64,000 bases of DNA from an uncultured Clostridium sp. (GCA_947365805.1 CANAZY010000004.1:57570-121569); one strand, 5' to 3'; shown: positions 53,619 through 63,359, counted from the stretch's first letter. The notes: generated by a model not told the origin, from the letters alone. Numbers and translations: made by a program.

Positions 53619-54827
53619 TTATTTTTGTTTTAAAATCTCAATTGCTTTTTGTAGTTGTGTATCATCCTTTTCTTCTAATACTAATTGTTGTTTCAATTCT
53701 TCCGATAATACAACTTCCACATCTGGTGTAATTCCTACTTCATTAATTTTATTTCTATTTGGTGTAAAATATTCATTTGTTGTAATTTTTAGTCCACTTC
53801 CATTAGTTAGTGTTAATAATTCTTGTATGACACCTTTTCCATAGCTTTTTTCTCCTACAATTGTGGCTTTTCCATTATCTTTTAAAGCTCCTGCTAATAT
53901 TTCAGATGCACTTGCAGAATTCTCGTTAATTAATAGTACAATTGGCACATCAATTTCTGGTTCTTGTTCTGCCTTTGTGATTTCTTCATTTTGTTTTTTA
54001 TCTACTGTAATTAACAATGTCTTATCTTTTTCTATGATATAATCTGCAATATCTAATGCTTCATCTACAAGACCTCCTCCATTATTACGAATGTCAATAA
54101 TAAGAGAGGTAATATTTTGATTTTTTAATCCATCTAATTTTTCTTTAAACTCTTTACTACACCCTTCATCAAATGAATTAAATTCAATATAACCAATATT
54201 ATTTGGTAACACCTTTGCCTCTACATGATTAATTTTAATATGTTCTCTTGTAATTTCAAAGGTTAATGTTTTATTATCTCTTACAACTTCAAGTGTAACC
54301 TTACTTCCAATTTCACCTTTTATTTTATTAGATGCTTCATTTAATTGTTCTCCTGTATAAGAAACCCCATCTACTTTTGTAATAATATCTCCTGGTAAAA
54401 TTCCAGCTTTATGTGCTGGAGTATCCTTAATTGGTGAAATAACAATCACTGCATTTCTTTCAATATCTTTTGTTAAATAGATTCCAATTCCTGTAAAATT
54501 CCCTTTCACATCTTGTGTAAATTCTTCCATTTCTTCTTTGGTCATATATTCTGTATATGGGTCATCAAGCCCTTTTATATAACCTCTTATTGTTTCTTGT
54601 AACACTTTTTCTTCATCAATCTCTCCTAGAAACTTTTGGTCAATAATTTTTCTGAAACTTGCAAGTGTACTAGAAATCCCTTTATCATTTGAAGCAATAG
54701 GGACATATTTTACATTTCCTCCCATATATTGATACATAAATAAGGTAGTTACAAGAAATGTAATAACTGCTACAATCACAATTAACATGATAATTTTATA
54801 AATGCTTTGTCTTTTTTCTGAATTCAT
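53619..54827 (-). CDS. ctpA: S41 family C-terminal processing peptidase
   Basis: A 402-residue tail-specific protease. One N-terminal membrane helix (11-32) is followed by an external part with a PDZ domain (about 108-195, NFTGIGIYLTKD...SPAHKAGILPGDIITKVDG-like). The S41 domain follows, with the catalytic Ser region NENSASASEILAGAL (301-315) and the Lys in GEKSYGKGVIQ (about 325-335). It degrades extracytoplasmic proteins bound by the PDZ domain, often linked to wall hydrolases, and here it directly follows the M23 hydrolase and ftsEX genes. The frame is complete, with AAAGGATG before the ATG. Confidence 0.94.
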   Translation of the reverse strand: MNSEKRQSIYKIIMLIVIVAVITFLVTTLFMYQYMGGNVKYVPIASNDKGISSTLASFRKIIDQKFLGEIDEEKVLQETIRGYIKGLDDPYTEYMTKEEMEEFTQDVKGNFTGIGIYLTKDIERNAVIVISPIKDTPAHKAGILPGDIITKVDGVSYTGEQLNEASNKIKGEIGSKVTLEVVRDNKTLTFEITREHIKINHVEAKVLPNNIGYIEFNSFDEGCSKEFKEKLDGLKNQNITSLIIDIRNNGGGLVDEALDIADYIIEKDKTLLITVDKKQNEEITKAEQEPEIDVPIVLLINENSASASEILAGALKDNGKATIVGEKSYGKGVIQELLTLTNGSGLKITTNEYFTPNRNKINEVGITPDVEVVLSEELKQQLVLEEKDDTQLQKAIEILKQK

Positions 54828-54966
54828 CCTTTTCCTCCTAAATTTTAACTATTTTTAATTATTATACTATAAAATTTAATTTATAGTATAATTTCATAAA
54901 ATTTTCACAAAATAATCTTAGACTTTTTTATGAAGTCTTTTGTTTCCTCTTACATTTTAAAACAAG

Positions 54967-55007
54967 AAGAAATTAGAACGTTATTTCATTTCAAGTTCTA
55001 ATTTCTT
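54967..55007 (-). terminator. Terminator after the M23 hydrolase gene
   Basis: A 13-bp perfect stem AAGAAATTAGAAC with its complement, a 15-nt loop, and CTTGTTTT on the minus strand, 7 bp past the stop at 55014. Confidence 0.8.
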
Positions 55008-55013
55008 TTCGTT

Positions 55014-56204
55014 TTATTGAATATATGGTAATGGATTTACATAGGTTCCATTTAATAATGTTCCAAAGTGTAAATGATTTCCTGTAGAATACCCTGTTGT
55101 ACCAACACCTGCTATTTTTTGTCCTCTTGTTACTGTTTGTCCTTGTGATACATAAATAGCAGAGCAATGTGCATATATTGTAACAAGTCCTCTTCCATGG
55201 CTAACCATGACATAATTTCCAAATCCACCACCACAGCTACATTTTGTTGCTGCTGTTTTTGGATAATTATGCTTACATGTGTTTGAAACTGTAATAACCG
55301 TTCCACTTTCTGCTGCTAATATACTTGCACCACCAGGTGCTGCTAAATCGATTCCTTTATGATTTCTCGAACCTACTCCACCACCAGGTGATTCTCTATT
55401 TCCAAAGTATGATGAAATTCTTGTATAATTTGGACATGGCCATAATAATTCTCCATTATGAATGGTTCCACCATTCCCAGATGCTGCAGCTGCTATTCTT
55501 TCAATTTCTGCTTCTACTCGATCCATTTCTCTTTGATATTCATCAATTTTTTGTTGTAATGCCTTTTCATCATCAGATAATTTTGCCACTTTAGTGTTTT
55601 TTGTCATCTTTTTATTCTTTAATTTTACATTTTCTTTTTCTGCATTTGCTTTTGCTGTTTTTACTTTTGCCTTTTTTTCATCCAATTCTTCTTTTTTCAC
55701 TTGAATTGTTTGCTTTTCTTGTTCAATTGATGCAATTAGCTCATTATCGTAATTTACAATTTTCTCAAGCATAAATAAGTTTGAAATAAATTTTAATGGA
55801 CTTTCTGGGTTTAATAAAATATCCCAATAAGAAATTGTACCAGACGTATATTGTGCAACAACTCTATCTTCTAAAGCTTGTTGTTGTGCATTTTGCCTTT
55901 CTTGGGCATCTGCTAATTCAGTTTCTAATTGTTTAATAGAATCTTCTAGCTCTTTTACTTCTGCGTTTAATTTATCTAATTCATCTTGACTCTCAGCTAT
56001 TTGCTCGCTTAATTCTTCTATTTCTTCTAGCTCTTTACTTTTTTCCGTTTTTACACCTTGTAATTCATTTTGAGCATCTTTTATATTATTAGCTACATTA
56101 TTTTTTTGATTTTCTAAATCTGACTTAGATGTAGCAAAAATTTGTAAGTTTATGCTAACACATATTACAATAATCATAACAATTAAAATAATTTTTCTCT
56201 TCAC
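55014..56204 (-). CDS. Coiled-coil murein hydrolase with M23 domain (EnvC/PcsB-like position)
   Basis: 396 residues. A signal peptide (1-25, IILIVMIIVICVSINLQIFA) and a long coiled-coil region (about 28-245, heptads of E, L and K, including EKSKELEEIEELSEQIAESQDELDKLNAEV) are followed by a C-terminal M23 peptidase domain (about 285-396) with HKGIDLAAPGG, GNYVMVSHGRGLVTIYAHCS and GNHLHFGT (HxH). CKHNYPKTAATKCSCGGG inserts a Cys/His-rich loop between conserved strands. Directly downstream of ftsE-ftsX, it is the likely wall hydrolase activated by FtsEX at division. Metal-site residues (first H/D and HxH) look present, so it may be catalytic itself. Confidence 0.9.
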   Translation of the reverse strand: MKRKIILIVMIIVICVSINLQIFATSKSDLENQKNNVANNIKDAQNELQGVKTEKSKELEEIEELSEQIAESQDELDKLNAEVKELEDSIKQLETELADAQERQNAQQQALEDRVVAQYTSGTISYWDILLNPESPLKFISNLFMLEKIVNYDNELIASIEQEKQTIQVKKEELDEKKAKVKTAKANAEKENVKLKNKKMTKNTKVAKLSDDEKALQQKIDEYQREMDRVEAEIERIAAAASGNGGTIHNGELLWPCPNYTRISSYFGNRESPGGGVGSRNHKGIDLAAPGGASILAAESGTVITVSNTCKHNYPKTAATKCSCGGGFGNYVMVSHGRGLVTIYAHCSAIYVSQGQTVTRGQKIAGVGTTGYSTGNHLHFGTLLNGTYVNPLPYIQ

Positions 56205-56216
56205 TTTAGTCCCTCC

Positions 56217-57131
56217 TTATACTTCCAAGTATTTTCTCATCGATATACTACTTCCAATAACACCAATTCCAATTCCTAAAATAAGATTTACCATAATTAG
56301 TAATCGGAACATATCAGAAAAAGTAACAAATGTAATTTCTAATTCTTTTACAATTTCAGATTGTCCTATATTGGAAATAATACTATTATACATAAGTCCA
56401 ACCACTAAAATTGCAATTAATGCTGCCATCACTCCTATTAAAATTCCCTCTACCATAAAAGGTCCTCGAATAAAGTTATTGGTTGCCCCTACATATTTCA
56501 TAATTGAAATTTCTTTTCTTCTTGCATGTACCGTAAGCTTAATGGTATTTGAAATAATAACAACTGCAAAAAGCACTAAAATTAGCAATAATGCAAATGT
56601 AAAAATTCGAATTCCATTTCCAATTTTCATAATTGTAGAAATGACTTCATTGCTACTTCTAATTCCATCTGAATGTAAATCATCTCCAACAATCGTTTTT
56701 ATCTGTTGTTGAATTTGTTCATTCAACTCTAGTTTTGATAATGTAACACGATAAGAATCTGGTAAACGGTCACTTGATATTCCTTCTAATGCACTTGCGT
56801 TATCTTTCCAAGACTCTTTCATTTCGTTAAATCCCTGTTCTTTAGAAACAAATTCAACCTTATTAATCCCCTCAATCTGTTTAATTTGTTCTCCTATTTC
56901 TTGAAGTCTCTCATCTTTTGTTCCTAGTTTAAAATACACTTGTACTCCTTGTGCTTCTTCTACTGTACTCATAATGTGATTAATGTTTTGTCCTAATATA
57001 AAAAATACACCAAAAATAATCATACATAAAAACATAACTGTTATTGCCGATATCGCCGATTTTTTATTTTTAAATATATTACGAATACCTTCTCCTATAA
57101 AATAACCTACTACATTATATTTCACTGTCAT
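56217..57131 (-). CDS. ftsX: Cell division permease FtsX
   Basis: About 304 residues. A first membrane helix (ISAITVMFLCMIIFGVFFIL) precedes an extracellular domain (about 60-165, with QGVQVYFKLGTKDERLQEIGEQI), then three more helices (FTFALLLILVLFAVVIIS; MVEGILIGVMAALIAILVVGLM; LLIMVNLILGIGIGVIGSSIS). The RRKEISIMKYVGATNNFIRGPF loop is the FtsX/LolC contact with the ATPase. ATG 57131 with AAGGTGGG is preferred to the in-frame ATG 57149. It overlaps ftsE, so translation is coupled. With FtsE it transmits a division signal to the hydrolase encoded next. Confidence 0.94.
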   Translation of the reverse strand: MTVKYNVVGYFIGEGIRNIFKNKKSAISAITVMFLCMIIFGVFFILGQNINHIMSTVEEAQGVQVYFKLGTKDERLQEIGEQIKQIEGINKVEFVSKEQGFNEMKESWKDNASALEGISSDRLPDSYRVTLSKLELNEQIQQQIKTIVGDDLHSDGIRSSNEVISTIMKIGNGIRIFTFALLLILVLFAVVIISNTIKLTVHARRKEISIMKYVGATNNFIRGPFMVEGILIGVMAALIAILVVGLMYNSIISNIGQSEIVKELEITFVTFSDMFRLLIMVNLILGIGIGVIGSSISMRKYLEV

Positions 57132-57801
57132 ACCCACCTTTTTTATCATCTCTTACGATATTACCTTTTTCGATTTGAATTACTCTTTTTTTCATCCTAT
57201 CTACAATATCTTTTGCATGAGTCGCAACAATAACAGTTGTTCCTCTCATATTAATTTCATTTAATAACATCATAATATCCCATGCTGTATCTGGGTCTAG
57301 ATTTCCTGTTGGTTCGTCTGCAATTAGCATCGATGGGTTATTAACAAGTGCTCTTGCAAGTGCCACCCTTTGTTGTTCCCCTCCAGATAATTCATTTGGG
57401 TACATTTTTGCTTTCTGGCTTAACCCTACAAGAGATAGTACCATAGGTACTTGTCTTCTAATATGTCTTGGGGATGCTTTTACAATATACATTGCAAATG
57501 CTACATTTTCGTATACCGTTTTATCTGGTAATAATCTAAAGTCTTGGAACACAATTCCCATACTTCTACGTAAATATGGAACTCTTGCTTTTTTTAAGAA
57601 TGTAGTATCTTTTCCATTAATAATAATGTTACCAGAAGTAGGTTCTTCTTCTTTCAAAATCAGTTTAATCAAAGTTGACTTTCCTGAACCAGAAGAGCCT
57701 ACTAAGAAAGCAAATTCTCCCTTTTCAATTGTAAAATTAGCGTTGTGTACTGCCTCTGTTCCTGTACCATATGTTTTGTTTACATTTCTAAATTCAATCA
57801 T
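57115..57801 (-). CDS. ftsE: Cell division ATP-binding protein FtsE
   Basis: A 228-residue ABC ATPase. Walker A GSSGSGKST is at 35-43, the Q-loop is GIVFQDFRLLPDKTVYENVA, the signature LSGGEQQRVALARAL is at about 138-152, and Walker B is LIADEPTGNLDP at about 160-171. The FNRY-type start MIEFRNVNKTYGTG is typical. It heads the ftsE-ftsX-M23-ctpA cluster; GGAGAAG lies before the ATG. Confidence 0.96.
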   Translation of the reverse strand: MIEFRNVNKTYGTGTEAVHNANFTIEKGEFAFLVGSSGSGKSTLIKLILKEEEPTSGNIIINGKDTTFLKKARVPYLRRSMGIVFQDFRLLPDKTVYENVAFAMYIVKASPRHIRRQVPMVLSLVGLSQKAKMYPNELSGGEQQRVALARALVNNPSMLIADEPTGNLDPDTAWDIMMLLNEINMRGTTVIVATHAKDIVDRMKKRVIQIEKGNIVRDDKKGGYDSEI

Positions 57802-57890
57802 CTTTCTTCTCCTATATAAAGTTGTCCTATTATATATCCTTTTTCATCATAACAATAATTCTTTTTTTTGGCAATACCAAATTATAAAGA

Positions 57891-57934
57891 AAAAGTGTGT
57901 AAAAGCTCGTTTTTTAGCTTTTATCACACTTTTT
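57891..57934 (-). terminator. Terminator after the transketolase operon
   Basis: AAAAGTGTGTAAAAGCT pairs with AGCTTTT-A-TCACACTTTT (one bulge/mismatch), with an 8-nt T-rich loop. It lies 40 bp beyond the transketolase C-terminal subunit stop, upstream of ftsE. Confidence 0.8.
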
Positions 57935-57973
57935 ATACTTTTATTAAGTTTTTATGACGTTTTTGTGACACCT

Positions 57974-58903
57974 TTATTTCCTGATTTCTTTTATAATTCC
58001 TTCTTTGGTTAATCCAAAAAATTCTAATAGTTTTTCTGCCTTTCCAGATTTTCCAAATGTATCTTTCATACCAAGTCTTGTCACTTTTGTTGGATATTCA
58101 TCTGCAAGTACCTCGCATACAGAGCTTCCTAATCCTCCAATAATACTATGATCTTCAATGGTAATGATTCTTTTGGTTTCTTTTGCACATTTTACAATTA
58201 ATTCTTTATCAATTGGTTTAATAGTATGAATATCAACCACACGAATATGAATTCCTTCTTTTTCAAGTTCTTCTTTTGCAAGTACGGCTTCTGATACCAT
58301 AAGACCTGTTGCAATAACCGTAGCATCCGTTCCCTCTCCTATTTGAATACCTTTTCCAAGTTCAAACTTTTGGTCTTCATTATAAACAATTGGTGATTTT
58401 AATCTTCCTAATCTTACATAAACTGGCCCTTCCAATTTTGCAATTTCCTCAATTGCCCATTTGGTTTGAATATCATCGGAAACACTTAAGACTGTCATGT
58501 TAGGTAGCCCTCTCATTAGACTCAAGTCTTCTAGCATTTGGTGTGTTGCTCCATCTTCTCCAACCGATATTCCTGCATGAGTTGCACATATTTTTACATT
58601 TAACTTTGGATAACAAATGCTATTACGTATTTGGTCATAAGCTCTTCCTGCTGCAAATACAGCAAATGTACTTGCAAATGGTATCATTCCACAAGTTGCC
58701 ATACCTGCTGCTGTTGCCATCATATCCTGTTCTGCAATTCCCATATCAAAAAAGCGTTCTGGAAATTTCTTTTTAAATACACTGGTTTTAGTTGCTTCTG
58801 CTAAATCCGCATCTAATACAACAATTTTATTATTTTTTTCTCCAAGCTCAGCTAATTTCTCTCCATAGCTTTCTCTTGTGGCAATTTTTACATCTAGGTT
58901 CAT
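57974..58903 (-). CDS. Transketolase, C-terminal subunit
   Basis: 309 residues covering the pyrimidine-binding and C-terminal domains: ATRESYGEKLAELGEKNNKIVVLDADLAEAT at the start, FDMGIAEQDMMATAAGMA with the catalytic Glu (GIAEQ), ATHAGISVGEDGATHQMLEDLSLMR, and IIGGLGSSVCEVLADE near the end. With the neighbouring N-terminal subunit it makes a heteromeric thiamine-diphosphate transketolase of the pentose phosphate pathway. Two-gene transketolases are common in Clostridia and archaea. Its ATG overlaps the stop of the partner gene (TAATG). Confidence 0.94.
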   Translation of the reverse strand: MNLDVKIATRESYGEKLAELGEKNNKIVVLDADLAEATKTSVFKKKFPERFFDMGIAEQDMMATAAGMATCGMIPFASTFAVFAAGRAYDQIRNSICYPKLNVKICATHAGISVGEDGATHQMLEDLSLMRGLPNMTVLSVSDDIQTKWAIEEIAKLEGPVYVRLGRLKSPIVYNEDQKFELGKGIQIGEGTDATVIATGLMVSEAVLAKEELEKEGIHIRVVDIHTIKPIDKELIVKCAKETKRIITIEDHSIIGGLGSSVCEVLADEYPTKVTRLGMKDTFGKSGKAEKLLEFFGLTKEGIIKEIRK

Positions 58904-59730
58904 TAAATTTCACCTCCTAATTCTTTTATTGCTATTTCGTATTGTTCTTCATTTGGTGCTTTTCCGTGCCATCCTACTTGATTTTCCATAAAGCTTACTC
59001 CTTTTCCTTTGATGGTTTTAGCAATAATAGCTGTTGGTTTTCCCTTTACGGTTTTTGCTTCATTAAATGCATTAATCAACTCTTCTATATTGTGTCCATC
59101 TACATTTATTACATAAAAGCCAAAGCTTTTAAATTTCTCATCAATTGGATAAGAACTCATAACTTCTTCAATACTACCATCAATTTGTAAATTATTATTA
59201 TCTACAATGACACATAAATTATCTAATTTGTAATGGCTAGCACTCATCGCTGCTTCCCAAATTTGTCCTTCTTCAATTTCTCCGTCTCCCACTAAGCAAT
59301 ACACTCTATTTCCATCTTTATTCAATTTAGAAGCCATTGCCATACCATTCGCACACGATAAACCTTGTCCTAATGAACCTGTACTCATATCAACACCTGG
59401 AATATGTTTCATATCTGGATGTCCTTGTAAGATACTATCGATTCCTCTAAAAGTTGTTAGCTCTTCTTTATCAAAATATCCTCTACTTGCAAGCGTACTA
59501 TATAAAGCAGGTGATGCATGCCCTTTCGATAAAACAAATCGGTCTCTTGCATTTGATTTTGGATCCTTTGGATCAATATTCATTTGATTAAAATATAAAA
59601 CTGTTAAAATATCTGCACAAGATAAAGACCCTCCTGGATGTCCAGATTTTCCACTATATACTTCTTTTACAATGCCAATTCGAATCTCATTTGCTATTTT
59701 CTCTAGTTCTTTTACATCCGTAACCTTCAA
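58903..59730 (-). CDS. Transketolase, N-terminal subunit
   Basis: About 275 residues forming the diphosphate-binding domain: EVYSGKSGHPGGSLSCADILTVLYF (residues about 22-46), FVLSKGHASPALYSTLASRGYF, and the ThDP/Mg motif LVGDGEIEEGQIWEAAMSASHYKLDNLCVIVDNNNLQIDG (GDGE...NN). KTIKGKGVSFMENQVGWHGKAPNEEQ closes the domain. The TTG at 59730 is placed 8 nt after AAGGAG and is preferred to the GTG at 59739, which would directly abut the ribosome site. It is followed, with a one-base overlap, by the C-terminal subunit. Confidence 0.94.
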   Translation of the reverse strand: MKVTDVKELEKIANEIRIGIVKEVYSGKSGHPGGSLSCADILTVLYFNQMNIDPKDPKSNARDRFVLSKGHASPALYSTLASRGYFDKEELTTFRGIDSILQGHPDMKHIPGVDMSTGSLGQGLSCANGMAMASKLNKDGNRVYCLVGDGEIEEGQIWEAAMSASHYKLDNLCVIVDNNNLQIDGSIEEVMSSYPIDEKFKSFGFYVINVDGHNIEELINAFNEAKTVKGKPTAIIAKTIKGKGVSFMENQVGWHGKAPNEEQYEIAIKELGGEI

Positions 59731-59791
59731 AAAAATCACTCCTTCTTCTTTTTTCTCATCTTATCATATGGCCAAAAAAAACACAACCAAA

Positions 59792-59822
59792 AAAAAGAAA
59801 AAGAATACTTCTTTTTCTTTTT
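59792..59822 (-). terminator. Terminator at the hemW 3' end
   Basis: AAAAAGAAAAAGAA, a 3-nt loop and its full complement. The 14-bp A/T-rich stem touches the hemW stop codon. The GC content is very low, so efficiency is uncertain. Confidence 0.6.
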
Positions 59823-60945
59823 ACACAAACTCTTCCCAAACAAGATTTGCCAAATCAATTCCTTTATTTGTTAATTTTATATTATCGATATCAATTTCAA
59901 TTAAATCCTCTTTTGCTAATTTATCCAACTCTTTTCGAAACACATAAATTGGATTTTGTACAAATTTCTTTTTAAATTCTGAAATGGAAATTCCTTGTAT
60001 TTTTCTTAACCCCAACATCATATATTCTTTTTGCTCATCTTCCACTGTTTGAACCTCATGAACTGTCTTTTCTTGTTTTTCAATATATCGTTCTAAATTT
60101 TCTGTATTAGAATATCTTTTTTTATTATAATATGAATGAGCAGAAGCACCAAATCCCAAATATCGTTTCTGGTTCCAGCAATTCAAATTATGTTTGGATT
60201 CTTTACCTGGTTTTGCAAAATTTGATATTTCATAATGCACATACCCATTTTGTTCTAATAGTTCTTTTGTTTTCCAATACATCTCTCTTTCTGTTTCTTC
60301 ACAAGGCAAGGTTCGTTCACCTTTACTTACTAGTTTTTCAAGTACCGTTCCCTCTTCTAGTATTAGCGAATAAATTGATATATGTTCGGGGTTTAAATCA
60401 ATTACTTTTTTCAAACTTTCTTCTAACACATCCACCGTTTGGTTTGGTAACGCAAGCATTAAATCTACATTGATATTAGAAAAACCAACCTCTCTTGCTA
60501 AGTCATAAGTATTTAAAAATTCTTCATATGTATGAATTCTTCCAATTTCTTTTAATAGCTTATCAGCAGCAGATTGTAATCCAATACTTAGTCGATTCAT
60601 TCCTACCTTTTTATAATCCTCTAACTTTTCCCTAGTAATTGTTCCAGGATTTACCTCAATTGTCATTTCTACTTCATTTGAAATTTGATAATTTTGTTTT
60701 ATGGTATTTACTATACTTACAATCAATTTACTATCAACATAGGAAGGTGTCCCTCCTCCTATGTAAATCGTGGTTACTACCTTATCGTTTCCTTTTTCTT
60801 TATTTGCTATCATTTCTTTTTTTAGTGCTTCTATATATTGTTCTTGTAAATTTTCCTTTCCCGCAAAAGAAACAAAATCACAATAATAGCATTTTTGTAC
60901 ACAAAATGGTATGTGTACATATATTCCAAGTTCGTTTTGTTTCAC
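59821..60945 (-). CDS. hemW: Radical SAM haem chaperone HemW
   Basis: A 374-residue protein of the HemN/HemW family. The radical SAM cluster motif HIPFCVQKCYYCDF has C15, C19 and C22, and is followed by Phe rather than the fourth Cys of true HemN, as in HemW haem-insertion proteins. TIYIGGGTPSYVD, VEMTIEVNPGTI, GMNRLSIGLQSA and GFGASAHSYYN are further family blocks. The start is GTG 60945, overlapping the stop of the methyltransferase gene upstream by 4 bp. It is the last gene of prmC-whiA-methyltransferase-hemW. Confidence 0.93.
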   Translation of the reverse strand: MKQNELGIYVHIPFCVQKCYYCDFVSFAGKENLQEQYIEALKKEMIANKEKGNDKVVTTIYIGGGTPSYVDSKLIVSIVNTIKQNYQISNEVEMTIEVNPGTITREKLEDYKKVGMNRLSIGLQSAADKLLKEIGRIHTYEEFLNTYDLAREVGFSNINVDLMLALPNQTVDVLEESLKKVIDLNPEHISIYSLILEEGTVLEKLVSKGERTLPCEETEREMYWKTKELLEQNGYVHYEISNFAKPGKESKHNLNCWNQKRYLGFGASAHSYYNKKRYSNTENLERYIEKQEKTVHEVQTVEDEQKEYMMLGLRKIQGISISEFKKKFVQNPIYVFRKELDKLAKEDLIEIDIDNIKLTNKGIDLANLVWEEFV

Positions 60946-61592
60946 TTTCTTACCTTAACAGCACCTTTCCACAAAATCTTTTCATGTCCATATCTTCCCA
61001 TTGTTTCTTCATTTATATAAACTTTATCCCACATTTCAAAAAATCGATTTATATCTTCTTCATCAAAAAACCTTTTATATCCCACACTAGTCTCATAAAA
61101 ATTATGCTCTACTTCTATTCTCTCGCTTGGTACATAATTTGTATCCTTCGTAGAATTTACCCTAAAAAGCAGTAATCCTTCCGGTTTCAATACTCTTCTA
61201 ATCTCTCCTAAAATATCAAATGTCACTTTTTTCGAAAAATAATGCAGTGATAAGTCTGCAATAATTAAATCTGTATAATCATCCTCAAACGGTAATCCTT
61301 CTCTCATATCAAAATTCTCTGTTCTTTTAATTTCTGGTATGTTTTTCTTAATCTTTTCAATTGCATTTTTAGAATAATCGCAAGCAATAACTGTTTTTCC
61401 TCTATTTATTAAGTACAAGCTATCATTTCCAGAACCACACCCCAAATCGATAATTGGCGTTTTACACTTGTCAATTTCTTCATTAAACATCTCTAGCCAA
61501 TCATCTTGTTTTATTTCATTTCTTTCTAACTTTTCAAATACATTCTCCCAATGATTTCTACTTCTTTCCATTACCTCATGATTCGTTTCCAT
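60942..61592 (-). CDS. Class I SAM-dependent methyltransferase
   Basis: 216 residues. SAM motif I is PIIDLGCGSGNDSLYL (46-61), the acidic strand-2 end is TVIACDYS, and motif IV is DLIIADLSLHYFSKK. GEIRRVLKPEGLLLFRVNS is the usual post-motif helix-strand. The start resembles the tellurite-resistance TehB/UbiE-like small methyltransferases, but no substrate-specific feature is visible. It overlaps the whiA stop (TAATG) and the hemW start (GTGA), so all three are translationally coupled. Confidence 0.88.
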   Translation of the reverse strand: METNHEVMERSRNHWENVFEKLERNEIKQDDWLEMFNEEIDKCKTPIIDLGCGSGNDSLYLINRGKTVIACDYSKNAIEKIKKNIPEIKRTENFDMREGLPFEDDYTDLIIADLSLHYFSKKVTFDILGEIRRVLKPEGLLLFRVNSTKDTNYVPSERIEVEHNFYETSVGYKRFFDEEDINRFFEMWDKVYINEETMGRYGHEKILWKGAVKVRK

Positions 61593-62491
61593 TATTCTCC
61601 TCCTTGTAGTTCTTCTGCTATTTCACATATTTTTTTTAATCTATGATTGACTCCAGATTTTCCAATTGGATTTTGTAACATTTCTCCTAATTCTACAAGA
61701 CTTGCTTCTGGATGTTTTTGTCTTAAATTTGCAATTTCTTTTAGGTTTTCTGGTAATCCATCAAATTTCCTTTTTTCCTTTAAAAATTTTATACTTTTTA
61801 TTTGCTCTACCGATGCATTGATTGTCTTATTTAAATTTGCTGTTTCACAATTTACTAATCGATTTACATTATTTCGTGTTTCTCTTACAACACGGATTTC
61901 TTCAAAGTTTAAAACTGACTTCCCTGCTCCAATAAAAGCAAGTATCTTTGAGATTTCTTCTGCGTCTTTTATATAAACTGATGTGGCGTTTTTTCTTGTC
62001 AATAATTTCGTTTCAATTCCAAAGGCTTTTAATACTTCCATAATAAATATAGCATTTGGTTTTGTACTAAATAAAATTTCTAAATGATATTTATTATGAG
62101 GATTATTTAGAGAGCCTCCTCCTAAAAAGCACCCTCTTACTAATGCTTTTAAGAAGTTTTCTTCTTTTTTAATATCTATTTCATTTTTGGTTATCTGAAT
62201 ATTGTCTTCTACATATTCTATTTCTTCTAACACTGGCTTTTTCAATAAAATATTATAAACTTTTCCCTGTAATTCAATTTTATAATCTATTTTTAAGTTG
62301 TTTAATAACTTATTTAATCGGTTAATATTGTATGCGTTTTCGGTTGCATATTTTACTTTACCTTTTACAATGCTTGTGTTATTACTAATAAAATATCCTA
62401 TTAACTCAAATTTCACATTTTCTTTATTGGCTAATGTGTTTAATTTGCTTAATTCTTCTTTAATATCTTTTGAAAAAGACACTCTATTCAC
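61592..62491 (-). CDS. whiA: WhiA sporulation/division regulator homologue
   Basis: A 299-residue WhiA protein. It has an N-terminal double LAGLIDADG-like domain without catalytic acids (SFSKDIKEELSKLN at the start, GCFLGGGSLNNPHNKYHLEILF at about 125-146, and FGIETKLLTRKNATSVYIKDAEEISKIL). The C-terminal helix-turn-helix (LRQKHPEASLVELGEMLQNPIGKSGVNHRLKKI) is diagnostic. In Bacillota it influences cell division and chromosome segregation. Here it overlaps prmC by 8 bp rather than lying beside the rapZ/yvcK pair that often accompanies it. Confidence 0.95.
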   Translation of the reverse strand: MNRVSFSKDIKEELSKLNTLANKENVKFELIGYFISNNTSIVKGKVKYATENAYNINRLNKLLNNLKIDYKIELQGKVYNILLKKPVLEEIEYVEDNIQITKNEIDIKKEENFLKALVRGCFLGGGSLNNPHNKYHLEILFSTKPNAIFIMEVLKAFGIETKLLTRKNATSVYIKDAEEISKILAFIGAGKSVLNFEEIRVVRETRNNVNRLVNCETANLNKTINASVEQIKSIKFLKEKRKFDGLPENLKEIANLRQKHPEASLVELGEMLQNPIGKSGVNHRLKKICEIAEELQGGE

Positions 62492-63335
62492 CTCTTTCTT
62501 TTTTTGCCATAATCATTCTATCATTTCCTGCTAAATCTTTTTTACATTCTACTATGTTGTATTGTTTTGTTTTTTCTATGATATCTAATACTTCTCGTTT
62601 TTGGTCATACCCAATTTCTAAAAATATTTTTCCATTTTCTTTTAAATAATCTGGCGCTTGTTCTATAATTTTTTTATAGAAGTCAAGTCCATTCTCTCCA
62701 CCATCTAATGCAAGTATTGGCTCACATTGTACTTGTTTATCTAATGTTTTAATTACTTCTTTTTTAATATATGGTGGATTTGATACAATTACATCAAATT
62801 TACCTTTCACCTCTTCAAACAAATTGGATAAAACCCATATAATATCTACCTCATTTTGTTTCGCATTTTTCTTTGCAACCTCTAAAGCATCTTTGCTAAT
62901 ATCTACTGCCACTAATTCACAATTTGGAACATATTTCTTAATAGAAATCCCAATCGCACCACTTCCTGTACATAAATCTAAAACTCTAATATTTTCTTTC
63001 CCTTGGTTTTTGCAATAGGTAATTACTTCTTCTACTGTAATTTCTGTATCTGCCCTTGGAATTAGTACATTTTCATCTACATAAAAATCTAATTTCATAA
63101 ATTCTTGATGATGTGTTATATATTGAAGAGGAACTCCCTCTTCTAATTTTTGCAAAGCTTTCTTGTATTCTTCTTCCTCTTTCTTTCTCATTTCTTCTTC
63201 GCTATGAATTACTAAATATTCTTTTTCTACTTTTAAAATATAACAAAGAAGAAGCCTTGCTTTTCGCATAGGCTCTTCTACTTTATTTTCTTTTAATTGT
63301 TGTATGGCTTTTCTTAAATTCTCTTGTACTAACAT
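62484..63335 (-). CDS. prmC: Release factor glutamine methyltransferase
   Basis: A 283-residue enzyme that methylates the GGQ glutamine of peptide release factors. It has an N-terminal helical domain (1-75), then VLIPRADTEITVEEVI, SAM motif VLDLCTGSGAIGISI (118-132), and the catalytic FDVIVSNPPYI with NPPY at 186-189. All are typical of PrmC/HemK. prfA, its usual upstream partner, is not adjacent. AGAGAG precedes the ATG. It begins a four-gene coupled unit. Confidence 0.95.
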   Translation of the reverse strand: MLVQENLRKAIQQLKENKVEEPMRKARLLLCYILKVEKEYLVIHSEEEMRKKEEEEYKKALQKLEEGVPLQYITHHQEFMKLDFYVDENVLIPRADTEITVEEVITYCKNQGKENIRVLDLCTGSGAIGISIKKYVPNCELVAVDISKDALEVAKKNAKQNEVDIIWVLSNLFEEVKGKFDVIVSNPPYIKKEVIKTLDKQVQCEPILALDGGENGLDFYKKIIEQAPDYLKENGKIFLEIGYDQKREVLDIIEKTKQYNIVECKKDLAGNDRMIMAKKERGE

Positions 63336-63359
63336 ATTTCTCTCTTTTCTCTTTCTTGC